A model generated the notes under the pieces. It was not told the origin of the DNA. It saw only the letters and a list, made by a program, of their open reading frames with translations, and searched no databases. From positions 1 through 64,000 of the forward strand of contig JAMCRR010000053.1 of the NCBI GenBank assembly GCA_023381565.1: a stretch of 64,000 nt of DNA, in the 5' to 3' direction. The position numbers were made by a program, and so were the translations under genes. Origin of the DNA: Chloroflexota bacterium (GTDB lineage: Bacteria; Chloroflexota; Anaerolineae; Anaerolineales; Anaerolineaceae). This document shows positions 9,297 to 18,441 of this stretch, piece after piece (the first letter of the stretch is position 1; every line of letters begins with the position of its first letter).

Positions 9297-9391
9297 ACGA
9301 AATATGTAAAAGGGGGAAGTATTTTCTGGGCCGGATACGAAGTAAGTCTTAAATTATATTAGTTCAGAGATGTTTAAATAAAAATGAAGAG

Positions 9392-9440
9392 AGGTGGCGC
9401 CCCTTTGCACATACTGCGTGCATCGGGGACTTACCCACCT
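9392..9440. other. Three-tier inverted-repeat element in the oppC-ftsH gap
   Basis: Three nested stems can form: 9392-9397 with 9435-9440 (AGGTGG/CCACCT), 9400-9403 with 9425-9428 (CCCC/GGGG) and 9407-9410 with 9418-9421 (GCAC/GTGC). The element lies downstream of the permease on the plus strand and downstream of the candidate 29-residue gene on the minus strand, where it is followed by a T-rich tract. It may be a bidirectional terminator or a structured RNA. I could not match it to a riboswitch family. The surrounding 9297-9907 region otherwise holds only the small gene described next and AT-rich sequence before ftsH. Confidence 0.4.
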
Positions 9441-9480
9441 GCTCCTCATGAAGGAGAAGAGTATGGCCTGCTTCGTTCTG

Positions 9481-9570
9481 CTAGAACCTACCATTGAAGG
9501 CGCCAGCAACCAGCACGACCACAACCCATGAAACACCCAGGTCTGAGAAGGTATCACTCAAATCCGCCAT
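9481..9570 (-). CDS. Candidate 29-residue single-span membrane peptide
   Basis: A short frame with an excellent ribosome-binding site: AAGGAG lies 6 nt before ATG 9570 and the stop is TAG. The peptide has a polar, acidic N-terminus (MADLSDTFSDLG), a hydrophobic stretch rich in valine (~13-23) long enough for a short membrane helix, and ends AFNGRF. I do not recognise a family. Support is the Shine-Dalgarno sequence, the amphipathic-plus-hydrophobic layout and the position in an otherwise empty 611-bp gap. A chance frame cannot be excluded. Confidence 0.35.
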   Translation of the reverse strand: MADLSDTFSDLGVSWVVVVLVAGAFNGRF

Positions 9571-9863
9571 TTTGAGCTCCTTCGTTCAAACCTGCCGTAC
9601 TGCACTACGTCACTAATATACACTAATTTGCTCCGATTAGTCCTTATCTTCAACGAAAATCGACATAAAGATCAGCTTAAGAAAAGGGTGGAACGATCAC
9701 TACCATTTCGCTCCCCATGCGATTCTCCAGACTCTTAAGGTTTCCTTAGGGTTGCCTCTAATTAGCGATAAAGACATTTCGCACAATCCGTGGTATTTTA
9801 TTAACTGAAATTATACGAAATACCTCAATAAATTGTGGGGCGATCAGGGACACCAATAACAAA

Positions 9864-9880
9864 TTATGGTCCAACCATAA
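9864..9880. promoter_or_regulatory. Inverted repeat just upstream of ftsH
   Basis: TTATGGT and ACCATAA (9864-9870 and 9874-9880) form a perfect 7-bp inverted repeat with a 3-bp spacer, 27 bp before the ftsH start codon. It is not the CIRCE element of HrcA. It could be a repressor site or a 5'-UTR hairpin. No clear -35/-10 pair was identified between 9571 and 9860. Confidence 0.4.
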
Positions 9881-9907
9881 AAAAGGTAATAAGTAGAGGG
9901 AGAAATT

Positions 9908-11815
9908 ATGGATCCGAATGAGGAAAAACCGAAAAAACCGCAGCTTTCATGGTTTTGGTGGGTACTATTAATAGGATTGATTGTTTGGAATGTGATTTCG
10001 TTCTGGCCGCAAGGGCAGCCAGTAGCAAATATACCCTACAGCACCTTTACATCCGAGGTTAACTCCGGGAATGTTGCGAATGTCACAATCAATGGAAGCA
10101 GCATTACAGGTACATTCACTAAATCAATCAATTTCCCGTCGTCAAGCCAGAGTGGTTCCACAACCCAGGCTTATACTCAATTTTCAACAAATTTCCCGAC
10201 TGACGTGGGCGATCCAACGCTGATTCCCTTATTAAACGCCCACAACGTGCAGATCAACGTCACTGCGCCTGCCAGCCCCTTACTCAGCATCCTGTTGACG
10301 GATGGGCTGCCCGTGCTGCTCCTGGTCTTGGTGCTGGTATGGATAGGGCGGCAAACGTCGCGCAGCCAATCGGGCATCTTCAATTTCGGGCACAGCAAGG
10401 CGCGCCAGTACAACATCAACCATCCGACAGTGACCTTCAAAGATATTGCCGGAGCGGACGAAGCAAAGAACGAGCTGAGCGAGATCGTCGATTTTCTACG
10501 CCGGCCTCAGAAATATCACAAGATCGGCGCCCGCATCCCGCGGGGTGTCCTCCTCGTAGGGCCTCCGGGAACCGGGAAGACACTCATGGCCCGAGCTGTG
10601 GCCGGAGAAGCAGGGGTGCCATTCTCCAACATTAGCGCCTCTGAGTTCGTTGAGATGTTCGTTGGGGTGGGCGCCAGCCGGGTGCGCGATCTATTTGAAA
10701 AAGCCAAGGCGATGGCGCCGGCGATCGTCTTCATCGACGAGCTGGATGCCGTTGGACGCAGGCGCGGTGCAGGCGTGGGGAATGTAAATGACGAGCGCGA
10801 ACAAACTCTCAACCAGCTCCTGGTCGAGATGGATGGTTTCGATGAGCATCATGAGGTGATCGTCATGGCAGCAACCAACCGGCCAGACGTGCTCGATCCG
10901 GCATTGCTGCGACCGGGGCGTTTCGATCGCCAGATTGTTGTCGGCCTCCCAGACCGGAAGGGACGTGAAGGCATCCTAAAAATCCACACCGCGCCCCTCA
11001 GCCTGAACCCTGATGTGGATCTTGGGCTACTATCCCAAACCACCACCGGGTTCAGCGGCGCCGATCTGGCAAACCTGTGCAATGAGGCCGCTCTGATTGC
11101 CGCCGGTAAGAACCACGACCGCATCAGCATGGTCGATTTTGAAGAGGCCCTGGATAAGGTCTTGTTGGGTGCAGCCCGGACATTACTCCTGAACGATGAA
11201 GAACGGCGCACCGTTGCCTACCACGAATCAGGCCACGCGCTGGTCGCCTGGCTGACTCCAGAAGCAGACCCGGTGCACAAAGTCACCATCATCCCACGCG
11301 GGCGCGCTCTAGGCGTAACCGAGCAGCTTCCAGGAGAAGACCACTATAATTACAGCAAAGATTACCTGTTATCCCGCCTGGCGGTTATGTTGGGTGGACG
11401 CGCCGCAGAAGAAACCGTTCTGAACGCCATCACTACCGGCGCCGAAAACGATCTGGTGGAGGCTACGCGACTTGCCCGCCGCATGGTGACCCGTTGGGGA
11501 ATGGGAAGTATTGGCTTGATGGTTTCCAGCACGAACGAGGAGCAGCCCTTCTTGGGATACGAGCTGGCCCAACAACGCGATATCAGTGAAGAGACGGCAG
11601 CCCGGATCGACCGGGACGTACAACGGCTGTTGAATGATCGATACACCGAGGTCCAACATCTGATCGAGGAGAACCGCACCAAGCTGGATAAGTTGGTCGA
11701 AGTATTATTAAAAGAGGAGACGATCGATCAAACAATCATCGAAGAAATCCTGGGCAAGCGTGTCTTCGCTCTAGACCAGGGCATACTGCAGCCAGTGGAG
11801 AGCACCGCGCAATGA
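9908..11815 (+). CDS. ftsH: ATP-dependent zinc metalloprotease FtsH
   Basis: A 635-residue membrane-bound AAA+ protease that degrades misfolded or regulatory membrane and cytosolic proteins. It has two membrane helices (~14-34 and ~126-146) flanking a periplasmic-type domain. The AAA module has Walker A GPPGTGKT at 218-225, Walker B IVFIDELD at 273-280 and the second region of homology with two arginines (RPGRFDRQ, 335-342). The M41 peptidase domain has HESGH at 438-442 and the third zinc ligand region TGAENDL near 511-518. GAGGGAG precedes the ATG. Length is normal for the family and all catalytic residues are present. It is monocistronic, with a hairpin downstream. Confidence 0.98.
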   Translation: MDPNEEKPKKPQLSWFWWVLLIGLIVWNVISFWPQGQPVANIPYSTFTSEVNSGNVANVTINGSSITGTFTKSINFPSSSQSGSTTQAYTQFSTNFPTDVGDPTLIPLLNAHNVQINVTAPASPLLSILLTDGLPVLLLVLVLVWIGRQTSRSQSGIFNFGHSKARQYNINHPTVTFKDIAGADEAKNELSEIVDFLRRPQKYHKIGARIPRGVLLVGPPGTGKTLMARAVAGEAGVPFSNISASEFVEMFVGVGASRVRDLFEKAKAMAPAIVFIDELDAVGRRRGAGVGNVNDEREQTLNQLLVEMDGFDEHHEVIVMAATNRPDVLDPALLRPGRFDRQIVVGLPDRKGREGILKIHTAPLSLNPDVDLGLLSQTTTGFSGADLANLCNEAALIAAGKNHDRISMVDFEEALDKVLLGAARTLLLNDEERRTVAYHESGHALVAWLTPEADPVHKVTIIPRGRALGVTEQLPGEDHYNYSKDYLLSRLAVMLGGRAAEETVLNAITTGAENDLVEATRLARRMVTRWGMGSIGLMVSSTNEEQPFLGYELAQQRDISEETAARIDRDVQRLLNDRYTEVQHLIEENRTKLDKLVEVLLKEETIDQTIIEEILGKRVFALDQGILQPVESTAQ

Positions 11816-11886
11816 AATAGCAGCTTTTTTGTCTTCTTACACTGCGGGGGTATCTGGCATGGGATGCAGAGAAAAAGCCCCTTCTG

Positions 11887-11920
11887 GTGAAAGCGGGTGC
11901 AAAAACCCGCTTTCACTTAT
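11887..11920 (+). terminator. Terminator-like hairpin after ftsH
   Basis: A perfect 12-bp stem (11887-11898 with 11905-11916) closes a 6-nt loop and is followed by a T/A-rich tract. It lies 72 bp after the ftsH stop. The U-run is imperfect, so termination may be only partly intrinsic. Confidence 0.7.
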
Positions 11921-11990
11921 ATATTAAGATAAATTAAATATTAAAATTGTGATATAAAGGGAGAAGAGGGGAGGCCATCGATTCCGCCAA

Positions 11991-12695
11991 ATGAGCGCGC
12001 ATATCCTGATCGTTGATGATGATGATTTACTTCGGCGCAGCCTGGCGTTTAGCCTGGAACAATCCGGGTTTCAGGTAACTACCGCCGTGACTGCGGAAGA
12101 TGCATTCGGGGTTGCATCCCAAACCCACCCAGATTTAATCATCCTGGATATCATGCTCCCGGGGATGGACGGTTTAACTGCCTTACGCCAGTTTCGCGAT
12201 GTCTTACAGATTCCCGTGATTTTCTTGACGGCCCGGCGCAGGGAATTGGATCATATTCTTGGGATGGAACTTGGAGCCGACGACTATATCACGAAACCTT
12301 TCAACCCCGACGTGCTCATCTCTCACATTCGCGCCGTCTTGCGCCGGGTATCCGGTCCCCGATATGCGCTCCACGAACCATCCACCATCGTCCTCGGGGA
12401 TTTAGAGATCGATCCGAACGGTCGCACGGTGACGATCGGGGGCAAGGCGGTATCCCTGACGCCGAAGGAATTCGAGCTTCTCTACGCCCTGGCGCTGGAG
12501 CCCAACCGCGTGCTTTCCGTCGAGACATTACTGGCACGCGGCTGGGGCGCAGAATATATCGGGGAGCCTCAAATCGTCTACGTGCATATCCGCTGGCTTC
12601 GTGAGAAAATCGAGCAAAATGCGCAAGACCCAAAGCGAATCGTCACGGTTCGGGGAGTGGGGTACAAGTTGATACCACAGGAAAATATTCCGTGA
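11991..12695 (+). CDS. OmpR/PhoB-family response regulator
   Basis: A 234-residue two-component DNA-binding regulator. The receiver domain (~4-118) has the acidic pair D10/D11, the phospho-acceptor D53 in ILDIMLPGMDG, the conserved T in FLTARR and the lysine of the YITKPF motif. The C-terminal winged helix (~130-230) has the LTPKEFELLYALALEPN and RGVGYKL signatures. The stop overlaps the kinase start by 4 nt (GTGA), so the two genes are translationally coupled and form a cognate pair. The ribosome-binding site is weak. Target genes are unknown; ftsH lies upstream but is separated by a hairpin. Confidence 0.95.
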   Translation: MSAHILIVDDDDLLRRSLAFSLEQSGFQVTTAVTAEDAFGVASQTHPDLIILDIMLPGMDGLTALRQFRDVLQIPVIFLTARRRELDHILGMELGADDYITKPFNPDVLISHIRAVLRRVSGPRYALHEPSTIVLGDLEIDPNGRTVTIGGKAVSLTPKEFELLYALALEPNRVLSVETLLARGWGAEYIGEPQIVYVHIRWLREKIEQNAQDPKRIVTVRGVGYKLIPQENIP

Positions 12696-14110
12696 TCCGT
12701 ACGCTGCGGTTTCGCCTGCTGGTCAGCCATGTCTTACCAATCCTGCTCCTCATTCCACTGGTGGGGTTGGCGCTGATATATTTGCTTGAGGTCAACCTCT
12801 TGCTCCCCTCGTTAGTCAGTGAGATGACGGATCAGGGGACTCTCATCGCCCAATTAGCCCAAGAAAATCCCAAAATTTGGACCGATCCAACCCAGGCAAG
12901 CAAATTTCTAGATCAGATCAAACTCAAAGAACCCACTCGCCTGGCGCTGCTTTCCCCATCCTATACCCTGCTGGCCATAAATCGGCCTGAAAGCAGCCAG
13001 GCTATTGGAATGACAGTAAGCGGCCTGCCTAATTCTGCATCCACGCCAGAAGCAGTGCGCTCGCGGATTACTCCGGGTTTTTTTTCCAGCCAACCAGTGG
13101 TGGATGTACTCTATCCGGTCGATAACTCCTCAGGGCAACTCTTGGGATATGTGCGCTTATACCGCCGCCTGGAGGATGTCGCCCAGGGATTGCAGCAATC
13201 ACGCTTGTTAATCGCCGGTGTACTTCTGGTTGGGTTGCTCATCAGCAGCGTGATCGCCTTGATTTTGGGGGAGATGATGAGCCGCGCCATCAATCAGGTC
13301 ACTCGGGCGATCTCTCAGGCGCCATTAACTGGCGAAGCCGCACCTATTCCGGAAAGTGGGGTGACTGAGATCCACGCGCTCATCCAGGCTTTCAACCGCC
13401 TGCAGGCAAAGCGCTACGACCTCGAATCTTCCCGCCAGCTGATGATGGCCAACCTGATCCACGAACTCGGCCGGCCTCTGGGAAGCCTCCAGGCTGCCCT
13501 GCACGCCCTGCTGAAGGGAGCAGATGAGAATGCCCCGCTGCGGCGCGATTTGCTGGAAGGGATGGCGGTCAGGGTCGAACGGATGGCACGCCTGGTCGAG
13601 GACCTGGCCGAATCGCACATCCAGAGCAGTGGGTATTTCAAATTGAACCGTACGAGCCTCGCTCCCAATCCCTGGATTGAAAAAATGATCCCTCTCTGGG
13701 AAGAGGTCGCCAGAGAGCACGGCATCCAATGGACCAGTGAAATCTCTCCTGATTTGCCCCACATTTTTGCGGATGAAGATCGCTTATCCGAAGCACTGGA
13801 TAACCTGGTTAATAACGCCTTCAAATTCACCCCAGAGGGGGGAAAAGTGACCCTGGTTGCTTGCGTCGAGAACAGCTCGCTCTGCTTCAGGGTCACCGAT
13901 ACCGGGCTGGGTATATCGCCTGAAGACCAACAGAAAATATTCGAACCGTTCTACCGCAGCGTCCGGCCGTCCTGGAAAGCTCCCGGGTTGGGGTTGGGGC
14001 TTTCGATCACCCGCTCAATTGTACGTGCTCACGGGGGGCATATCGAGCTGCAAAGTGAGCCGGGACAGGGCAGCGTCTTTTCAATCTACTTCCCCTTTAT
14101 CCATTCTTAA
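12692..14110 (+). CDS. Membrane sensor histidine kinase
   Basis: A 472-residue kinase starting at GTG 12692, which overlaps the regulator stop. It has TM1 at ~11-33, an extracytoplasmic sensor region (~34-170), TM2 at ~171-193 and a HAMP-like linker. A HisKA domain follows with phospho-acceptor His257 in NLIHELGRP, then a HATPase_c domain with the N box (NLVNNAFKF), G1 (DTGLGIS), F box (IFEPFYRS) and G2 (GLGLGLS). It phosphorylates the preceding regulator. The sensor region has no motif that I recognise, so the signal is unknown. All kinase residues appear intact. Confidence 0.95.
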   Translation: MIRTLRFRLLVSHVLPILLLIPLVGLALIYLLEVNLLLPSLVSEMTDQGTLIAQLAQENPKIWTDPTQASKFLDQIKLKEPTRLALLSPSYTLLAINRPESSQAIGMTVSGLPNSASTPEAVRSRITPGFFSSQPVVDVLYPVDNSSGQLLGYVRLYRRLEDVAQGLQQSRLLIAGVLLVGLLISSVIALILGEMMSRAINQVTRAISQAPLTGEAAPIPESGVTEIHALIQAFNRLQAKRYDLESSRQLMMANLIHELGRPLGSLQAALHALLKGADENAPLRRDLLEGMAVRVERMARLVEDLAESHIQSSGYFKLNRTSLAPNPWIEKMIPLWEEVAREHGIQWTSEISPDLPHIFADEDRLSEALDNLVNNAFKFTPEGGKVTLVACVENSSLCFRVTDTGLGISPEDQQKIFEPFYRSVRPSWKAPGLGLGLSITRSIVRAHGGHIELQSEPGQGSVFSIYFPFIHS

Positions 14111-14155
14111 GCTGCTCTTTGCTTAGACTTAAAGATTATTGATGCCGGGGTTGTT

Positions 14156-14563
14156 ATGATGACTGTGATCGGCTTAATGAATAAGGGAGGGCTGGTTGAG
14201 AATCCTGGCAGGTTTGAGGCAAGTAAAGGGATTTTATTCTCTCCAGCCCCGGGAAATCAGCATCGTGAGAAGAGGATCCCAGATGTGGGTGTGATTATTA
14301 TCCCCTGGATTATCGGGGGGTTATTGAGCGCAGTGATCCTTGTCGTCGGAACCAGTCTGGTCTCCATGTGGAAGGCCCGAGATAAAAGCTCCGATACGGG
14401 CCTCTGGCAGATCAACAGACGGCTATTAGTCATATTATTAATTCTGGCGTTTTTGGGGTTGGTCTTTCTCGTTGGTTATCTGTTTACAGGGATGGTAATC
14501 TTCCCCGAAGGCATTAATTACCTGCATCCCAATCAATTCTTTCCGTTTTTCACTCCCTTATAA
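14156..14563 (+). CDS. Small two-span membrane protein of unknown function
   Basis: A frame of 135 codons encoding two hydrophobic segments (~46-71 and ~88-112) separated by a short charged loop and ending in an aromatic-rich tail. The first ~42 codons look poorly constrained. A GTG at 14285 or 14291 with an AGAGGAT sequence upstream may be the real start and would give a ~90-residue protein beginning just before the first helix. It follows the kinase by 45 bp on the same strand and might belong to that operon. No family recognised. Confidence 0.5.
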   Translation: MMTVIGLMNKGGLVENPGRFEASKGILFSPAPGNQHREKRIPDVGVIIIPWIIGGLLSAVILVVGTSLVSMWKARDKSSDTGLWQINRRLLVILLILAFLGLVFLVGYLFTGMVIFPEGINYLHPNQFFPFFTPL

Positions 14564-14655
14564 TCTAATCTACATGCAACCCCCTTAACCAAGCCCAACG
14601 ACCTCCACGCTCGACTAAGGCGATATCTCTTATTCCAATCGCTTGGGTATTCAAA

Positions 14656-15459
14656 TTAATGCAAGATCTTGCTCAAGAAGGCTCGCGTGCGCTCCTCACG
14701 CGGGTTTGCAAAGAGCTGATCGGGGGTGGTATCTTCGATTATCCGCCCTTCATCGATGAACAAGATCCGGTCTGCAGCTGCGCGGGCGAAACCCATTTCG
14801 TGAGAGACGACGATCATGGTTATCTCGCGGGCTAACTCCTTCATCACGTCCAGGACCTCGCCGATCATTTCAGGGTCCAGAGCAGAGGTTGGCTCGTCGA
14901 ACAGCATCAGGCTGGGCTTCATAGCCAGAGCGCGTGCAATCGCTACACGTTGCTGCTGCCCCCCCGAGAGCTGGTTGGGGTAATTATCACGTTTATCATA
15001 CAATCCTACGCGGGTCAGAAGTTGCTCAGCATCAGACCTGGACTGGGCTTTCGACATTTTGCGTACATTCACGGGGGCTTCGATGATATTTTCCATCACC
15101 GTCAGGTGTGGGAACAGATTGAAGCGCTGGAACACCATACCAATATCTGCCCTTTGCCGGGCGATATTGCCCTCTGATTCCTCGTACAATTTCCCCCCTC
15201 GCTCGTAATAGCCGATCATCCTGCCATTCACGAAGATATGCCCGCTGTCAATCTTTTCCAGGTGGTTAATGCAGCGCAGCAATGTGCTTTTGCCCGAGCC
15301 AGAGGGTCCTATGATCACAACGACTTCATTTTTACGGACTTCGAGGCTCACGTCTTTTAGAACCTGCAGAGATCCAAAGCTTTTATTCACACGATGAGCT
15401 TTGACAATCATCGTGCTGTCGATTTGCTCTACGCTTGCGGGTTTCGATAAAGTTGACAT
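14656..15459 (-). CDS. glnQ: Polar amino-acid ABC transporter ATP-binding protein, GlnQ type
   Basis: A 267-residue ATPase with Walker [10 protein letters not shown], the Q-loop [13 protein letters not shown] characteristic of amino-acid transport ATPases, signature [15 protein letters not shown], Walker [15 protein letters not shown] and the switch histidine in VSHEMGFA. The family energises uptake of glutamine, histidine, arginine and related amino acids. GGTGAGGG lies before ATG 15459. It is the last gene of a binding protein-permease-ATPase operon, 26 bp after the permease. Which amino acid is transported cannot be deduced. Confidence 0.95.
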   Translation of the reverse strand: MSTLSKPASVEQIDSTMIVKAHRVNKSFGSLQVLKDVSLEVRKNEVVVIIGPSGSGKSTLLRCINHLEKIDSGHIFVNGRMIGYYERGGKLYEESEGNIARQRADIGMVFQRFNLFPHLTVMENIIEAPVNVRKMSKAQSRSDAEQLLTRVGLYDKRDNYPNQLSGGQQQRVAIARALAMKPSLMLFDEPTSALDPEMIGEVLDVMKELAREITMIVVSHEMGFARAAADRILFIDEGRIIEDTTPDQLFANPREERTRAFLSKILH

Positions 15460-15485
15460 ATTCCCTCACCTGGATAAACTCGGGA

Positions 15486-16253
15486 TCAATGACCGGCGAA
15501 TAAACGCTGGAGCATTCCCGGAGCTCGTTCGATGCCTTTGCGCTCCCCCAAAGAAGCTTCGATCCGAGATTGGATCAATGACCAGACTGTGGTCAAAAAG
15601 AGATAGTAGATGGATGCTACCAGGAAGAGTTCAAATGGAGCGAAGATGCGAGCGTTGATCTGGGTAAAGGCATAGTAAAGCTCTCCAGCCGAGATAACCG
15701 CCATCAAAGAGGTCGTTTTCATCATATTATTGAACTCATTCCCCAACGGCGGCACGATCACTTTGGCTGCTTGCGGCAAGATAATCCTCTGCATAGCCTT
15801 GCCGTAGGTCATGCCCAACGATTTCGCCGCCTCCATCTGACCGGGGTCAATCGCCTCGATGCCGGCCCGCACGATCTCTGCCATATACGCGCCTTCATTG
15901 ATAGCGAGGGCAAGAATTCCTGCCTGAACGGCGCCCGTGACGGTTACAATGCCGAAGTGGAAATCGGGGAAGCCATAGATGTGCGTTACCCCCAATCCAA
16001 AATACAGGAACGACATCTGCACCAGGAGCGGCGTCCCCCGAAAATACCAAACATAAAGGTCGGCCAGACCGCGCAAGGGTGCAAGCTTCGACATTTTTGC
16101 CAGAGCCGCGATCACCCCTAACAACACACCCAACGCCTGCGCTATCACGCTGGCTGCCACAGTGAGGATGAAGCCGTTGCGAACCAGCGGGTTTTGAAAG
16201 GCGGTCGGGGGATACAGGTATTGCCAGAAAACCGCCCAATCGAAATAAAACAT
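15486..16253 (-). CDS. Polar amino-acid ABC transporter permease, HisM/GlnP type
   Basis: A 255-residue membrane permease of the polar amino-acid family. It has about five helices, beginning near ~25-48, and the coupling loop EAAKSLGMTYGKAMQRIILPQA that docks on the ATPase. Family markers PLLVQMSFLYFGLG and FNNMMKTTSLMAVIS are present. A GAGGC element precedes the ATG. Only one permease gene is present, so it probably works as a homodimer. It lies between the binding-protein gene and the ATPase gene in one minus-strand operon. Confidence 0.94.
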   Translation of the reverse strand: MFYFDWAVFWQYLYPPTAFQNPLVRNGFILTVAASVIAQALGVLLGVIAALAKMSKLAPLRGLADLYVWYFRGTPLLVQMSFLYFGLGVTHIYGFPDFHFGIVTVTGAVQAGILALAINEGAYMAEIVRAGIEAIDPGQMEAAKSLGMTYGKAMQRIILPQAAKVIVPPLGNEFNNMMKTTSLMAVISAGELYYAFTQINARIFAPFELFLVASIYYLFLTTVWSLIQSRIEASLGERKGIERAPGMLQRLFAGH

Positions 16254-16314
16254 GCTTGCCTCGTGGAACTGGATTTATAAAGGTCCGATTATACTGCTGG
16301 CCGGTCGAAACGTG

Positions 16315-16336
16315 GAATTTCGGCCGGCCCGAATTC
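16315..16336 (-). other. Hairpin between binding protein and permease of the amino-acid importer
   Basis: A near-palindrome (16315-16336) pairs over 11 positions with one mismatch and one wobble pair. It lies 35 bp after the binding-protein stop and before the permease, the same place as the hairpin in the peptide importer. It lacks a T-run, so attenuation or RNA processing rather than full termination is likely. Confidence 0.45.
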
Positions 16337-16370
16337 TCGATGTCTTTCCGCAGAGTGATGTCGTTTGATT

Positions 16371-17414
16371 CTAGGGCAGCGTCACCGCACCGCTCGACAG
16401 GTTCCATTTATCCAGGATCTTCTGATAGGTTCCATCGGCCATCATACTCTTCAGGGCAGTCTCAACAGCCTGTCCAACCGGGGTTAGCGGAGCGTTCGTG
16501 CAGTCCGCCTGCCCACAAGAGAGAGCAATCCCTTCTTGGATCGGCTGAAGAACCTGTCCGACCAGCTGGAACTGATCTGGATGTTGAACAGTATAGTAAG
16601 CTGCAACGGGAGAATCGGTAAAGTACACCACCGCTTTACCCGCCTGCAAGTCTTGGAGCGCATCCGTATCTTTTTGGGTGACCAGGACGTTGATCGGTTG
16701 TTTTCCGGCGGTCGTGCAGGCTTGTGTCAGGCCTTTCCCCTGATAATCTCCGGTGCCTTGCAAATATTCGACCTCCGTTGTGCCGCTTTCGGCTGCCACC
16801 GATTTGCCGCACAGGTCTTGCGGACCAGTAATATTGTCAGGGTTGCCTTTGAGAGCCACAAATGCCTGCCCGGCTTCGAAGTAAGGGATCATGCTGACCT
16901 TTTTCTGCCTGTCTGAAGTGATATTCATGGCTGAGATGATGATGTCGCATTTGTGGCCGTTCACTGCCTCGATAATCGTGTCGAATACGCTGTTGACCCA
17001 CACCACCTGCAGGCCCAACCTCGCGCCGATCTCATTACCGATATCCACGTCCAATCCCTCCGGGTTGCCGTTGGCATCGAAGAATTCCTGCGGCGGATAA
17101 GGGATATCGGAGCAAATTAATAGCTTACCTGCCTGAACCAGGTCGCTGGCAGGAATCTGTGCCACTGGTGTTGCCCCCGTAGCGGGGGCGGTAGGTTGTG
17201 CAGCGGTCGGGGAAACCGCGGCTGTAGCGCCAGCAGTTGGCGCTGTGGTTGCCCCCGTAGTCGGTGCAGCGGGGTATGGCGCGCTGGTGGGCGAGGCTGG
17301 CGATAGTGGCGCTGTCGTTGGAGCGGACGTTGGGGTGGATGTCGCTGCGGGAGCGCAGGATGCCACCACAAGGGCGACCAAGACAAATAGGCTGACAATG
17401 CTAATCCTTTTCAT
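16371..17414 (-). CDS. Amino-acid ABC transporter substrate-binding lipoprotein (family 3)
   Basis: A 347-residue lipoprotein. ATG 17414 follows GGAGGAG by about 6 nt; an ATG 15 nt upstream overlaps that ribosome-binding site and is unlikely. The signal peptide ends VVASC with lipidated Cys20. A very Ala/Thr/Pro-rich linker (~21-90) leads to an SBP_bac_3 domain with ICSDIPYPPQEF, GLDVDIGNEIGARLG and DIIISAMNITSDRQKKV, the last being the family signature. It binds a polar amino acid at the outer face and hands it to the permease downstream. It is the first gene of the operon. Confidence 0.94.
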   Translation of the reverse strand: MKRISIVSLFVLVALVVASCAPAATSTPTSAPTTAPLSPASPTSAPYPAAPTTGATTAPTAGATAAVSPTAAQPTAPATGATPVAQIPASDLVQAGKLLICSDIPYPPQEFFDANGNPEGLDVDIGNEIGARLGLQVVWVNSVFDTIIEAVNGHKCDIIISAMNITSDRQKKVSMIPYFEAGQAFVALKGNPDNITGPQDLCGKSVAAESGTTEVEYLQGTGDYQGKGLTQACTTAGKQPINVLVTQKDTDALQDLQAGKAVVYFTDSPVAAYYTVQHPDQFQLVGQVLQPIQEGIALSCGQADCTNAPLTPVGQAVETALKSMMADGTYQKILDKWNLSSGAVTLP

Positions 17415-17776
17415 TACGATCTCCTCCAATACTTATAGATTTAATCCAGCTCAGATAATTCGAGCGGACCAATAAAAAAATGCATATTGGCATACATACA
17501 CGGCGTATGGATCAGTTTGCTGTACCCCCTTGAACAATCCTAACCAGAACCCCCCAAAAAACCTTCTCACCGCGCAGCATTATGGATAAGAAACAGTATT
17601 GAAACACCACAAAAAATATATTATTCTATAAATTACCCAATATTATAAAATTAAACAAATCAAAATGCAATACTCAATTTGAGCAATTTGGGAGCAAAAT
17701 CAATATTTCCAGGCGATTGACCGCTTTTTCGCAAACCGGGTCGTTTGCGGGTTTATTCCCCCTGTTAATACTTATC
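17415..17776. other. AT-rich intergenic region upstream of the amino-acid importer
   Basis: 362 bp with no gene that I can support. It should contain the importer promoter. A short palindrome CTCAATTTGAG lies at 17673-17683, and CATAC/GTATG repeats flank position ~17503. The sequence is notably richer in A+T than its neighbours. No convincing -35/-10 pair was found. Confidence 0.45.
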
Positions 17777-18361
17777 TTAACTCCTCTGGTCTGGGGAGTG
17801 CCAGTGCGGGTTATCTACGACCCTGATCTGGCCATTTTCCTCGACAACCAATTTGCGAAAGCCCTGATCTTCAATGGTCCCATAATCATGGCCCGCATTG
17901 GCCGGATACACCGCCAGAAAAGCCAAATCTTCCTGTCCGGTATTGACCGTCCTGTGCGCCCAACGGGGAGGAATATAAACCACACGTCCGGGCCGCATTT
18001 CTTCCACTGCCCAGTCGCCTTCGGGTAGTTCCAGCACGAGCATCCCCTGACCTTTCAACCCATAGTAGACTTCCGCCGTTTCCAAAGTGGCATGGAAATG
18101 ACCTTTGGTCATAAAGAATTCGTTGCCCACCTTACCGGGATGGATGATCGAGACCCCATGCAGCAATTCTCCGGGGATCTCGGGGCGCTTCACTTCGTAG
18201 ACCTCGTAAATAACAGTGTCTTCTTTCGCCAGCATTTGCTCGTATGCTTGAAGATTGTTGAACTGGCCGCGCAACGAAGATAGTTTGCGGATAACGTAAT
18301 TGTCGTATTTCGAGGGTATGCCTTGCGGAAAAATGAGATCGTTCGCAAAAGGGGTATCCAT
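17777..18361 (-). CDS. pgi: Cupin-type (archaeal-type) glucose-6-phosphate isomerase
   Basis: A 194-residue metal-dependent cupin enzyme that interconverts glucose-6-phosphate and fructose-6-phosphate in glycolysis and gluconeogenesis. The cupin metal ligands are visible as H88, H90 (TKGHFH), E97 (AEVYYGL) and H136 (WAHRTVN). From memory these match the numbering of the Pyrococcus enzyme, and GLKGQG and NTGQEDL also fit the family. It is unrelated to the common bacterial PGI fold. It lies 80 bp downstream of the NAGPA-type gene on the same strand. This form is common in archaea and sporadic in bacteria, so ancient transfer is plausible. Confidence 0.93.
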   Translation of the reverse strand: MDTPFANDLIFPQGIPSKYDNYVIRKLSSLRGQFNNLQAYEQMLAKEDTVIYEVYEVKRPEIPGELLHGVSIIHPGKVGNEFFMTKGHFHATLETAEVYYGLKGQGMLVLELPEGDWAVEEMRPGRVVYIPPRWAHRTVNTGQEDLAFLAVYPANAGHDYGTIEDQGFRKLVVEENGQIRVVDNPHWHSPDQRS

Positions 18362-18441
18362 GTGATTTCACCTGACCTCAATTATAACGGCTCTTCCCAG
18401 ATCGAAAGCCACTTGTTCAGGGAAAAACCAGCGCGGCCGGT

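Noticed and set aside
9392-9440. Riboswitch (cyclic-di-GMP or cobalamin type) in the oppC-ftsH gap
   Set aside because: Some short strings resemble riboswitch cores, but the order of stems and conserved loops does not fit any class that I know.
9864-9880. CIRCE heat-shock operator before ftsH
   Set aside because: The arms TTATGGT/ACCATAA with a 3-bp spacer do not match the TTAGCACTC-N9-GAGTGCTAA pattern.
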